From: Actinomycetes bacterium
Lineage (GTDB): Bacteria; Actinomycetota; Acidimicrobiia; Acidimicrobiales; UBA8190
Direction: 5' to 3'
Length of the DNA: 5,653 nt
Assembly (NCBI GenBank): GCA_021779775.1
Contig: JAJYAB010000134.1
Location: 1 to 5,653 of the forward strand
Under the pieces are notes generated by a model that worked only from the letters and a program-made list of their open reading frames with translations, did not search any database and had not been told where the DNA came from. Numbering within the stretch: position 1 is the first letter of the stretch; each line of letters begins with the position of its first letter. Both the position numbers and the translations under genes were made by a program. Positions 5,602-5,653 of the stretch are shown here, piece after piece.

Positions 5602-5653
5602 CTGCCTCGGGTCCGAGCGTCGAAGCGCACGTTCGGGAATGGATGCTGCACCT

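Larger units (their letters stand above)
5529..5653 (-). mobile_element. Group II intron, 3' end (domains V and VI); rest beyond window
   Basis: On the minus strand these bases fold as the terminal part of a group II intron. Domain V (5601-5569) is joined by a short TGT linker to domain VI (5565-5532), and the element ends AAT at 5531-5529, matching the AY rule for group II 3' ends. Domain VI carries a bulged A eight nucleotides from the end. Group II introns are self-splicing retroelements that move by a reverse transcriptase/maturase encoded in domain IV. That gene should lie just beyond the right edge on the same strand. The minus-strand bases before domain V (5653-5602) are open in a frame reading HPFPNVRFDARTRGRSPVR and stopping at TAG 5588-5586, inside domain V. 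This may be the tail of an intron ORF or simply domain IV. The intron class is not assigned. Its 3' exon leads towards ychF. Confidence 0.85.

Overview
The window is GC-rich (around 70% by eye) and almost fully coding on the minus strand. Codon third positions are strongly G/C, GTG starts are common and long spurious ORFs lie opposite the genes. This, with the protein types, suggests a high-GC actinobacterium. An Acidimicrobiia-like lineage is a guess that the sequence alone does not prove.

Minus-strand gene block, in transcription order from right to left: a YchF-type P-loop ATPase/GTPase (5211-4135), a small DUF192 protein (4120-3779), the 16S rRNA methyltransferase RsmI (3735-2863), methionine sulfoxide reductase MsrA (2848-2306), methionyl-tRNA synthetase MetG (2263-755) and a TatD-family metal-dependent hydrolase that runs off the left edge. 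Gaps are about 14, 43, 14 and 42 bases, and metG and tatD can overlap by 4 bases, so the six genes look like one operon. The theme is translation upkeep: a ribosome-associated ATPase, an rRNA methylase, methionine repair, methionine charging, and a nuclease-like hydrolase that commonly sits beside metG. A 15-bp tandem repeat covers the metG stop and the tatD start.

Right end (5212-5653): no complete gene is visible. From left to right it holds a short plus-strand fragment resembling the start of a PIN-domain (VapC-type) toxin, which breaks up in a 21-bp duplication flanked by a 9-bp inverted repeat. A weak terminator-like hairpin and a less GC-rich stretch with a 10-bp direct repeat follow. 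From 5529 to the right edge lies what folds as the 3' end of a group II intron on the minus strand, with domain V, domain VI, a bulged branch-point adenosine and an AY-type 3' end. The rest of the intron, including any reverse transcriptase, would lie beyond the window.

The left part is therefore a conserved housekeeping operon. Its upstream flank is an accessory junction with mobile-element and decayed-gene debris. The most notable observations are the intron end, the repeat at the metG/tatD junction, and a YchF that lacks the histidine found in the E. coli protein's ATPase centre.
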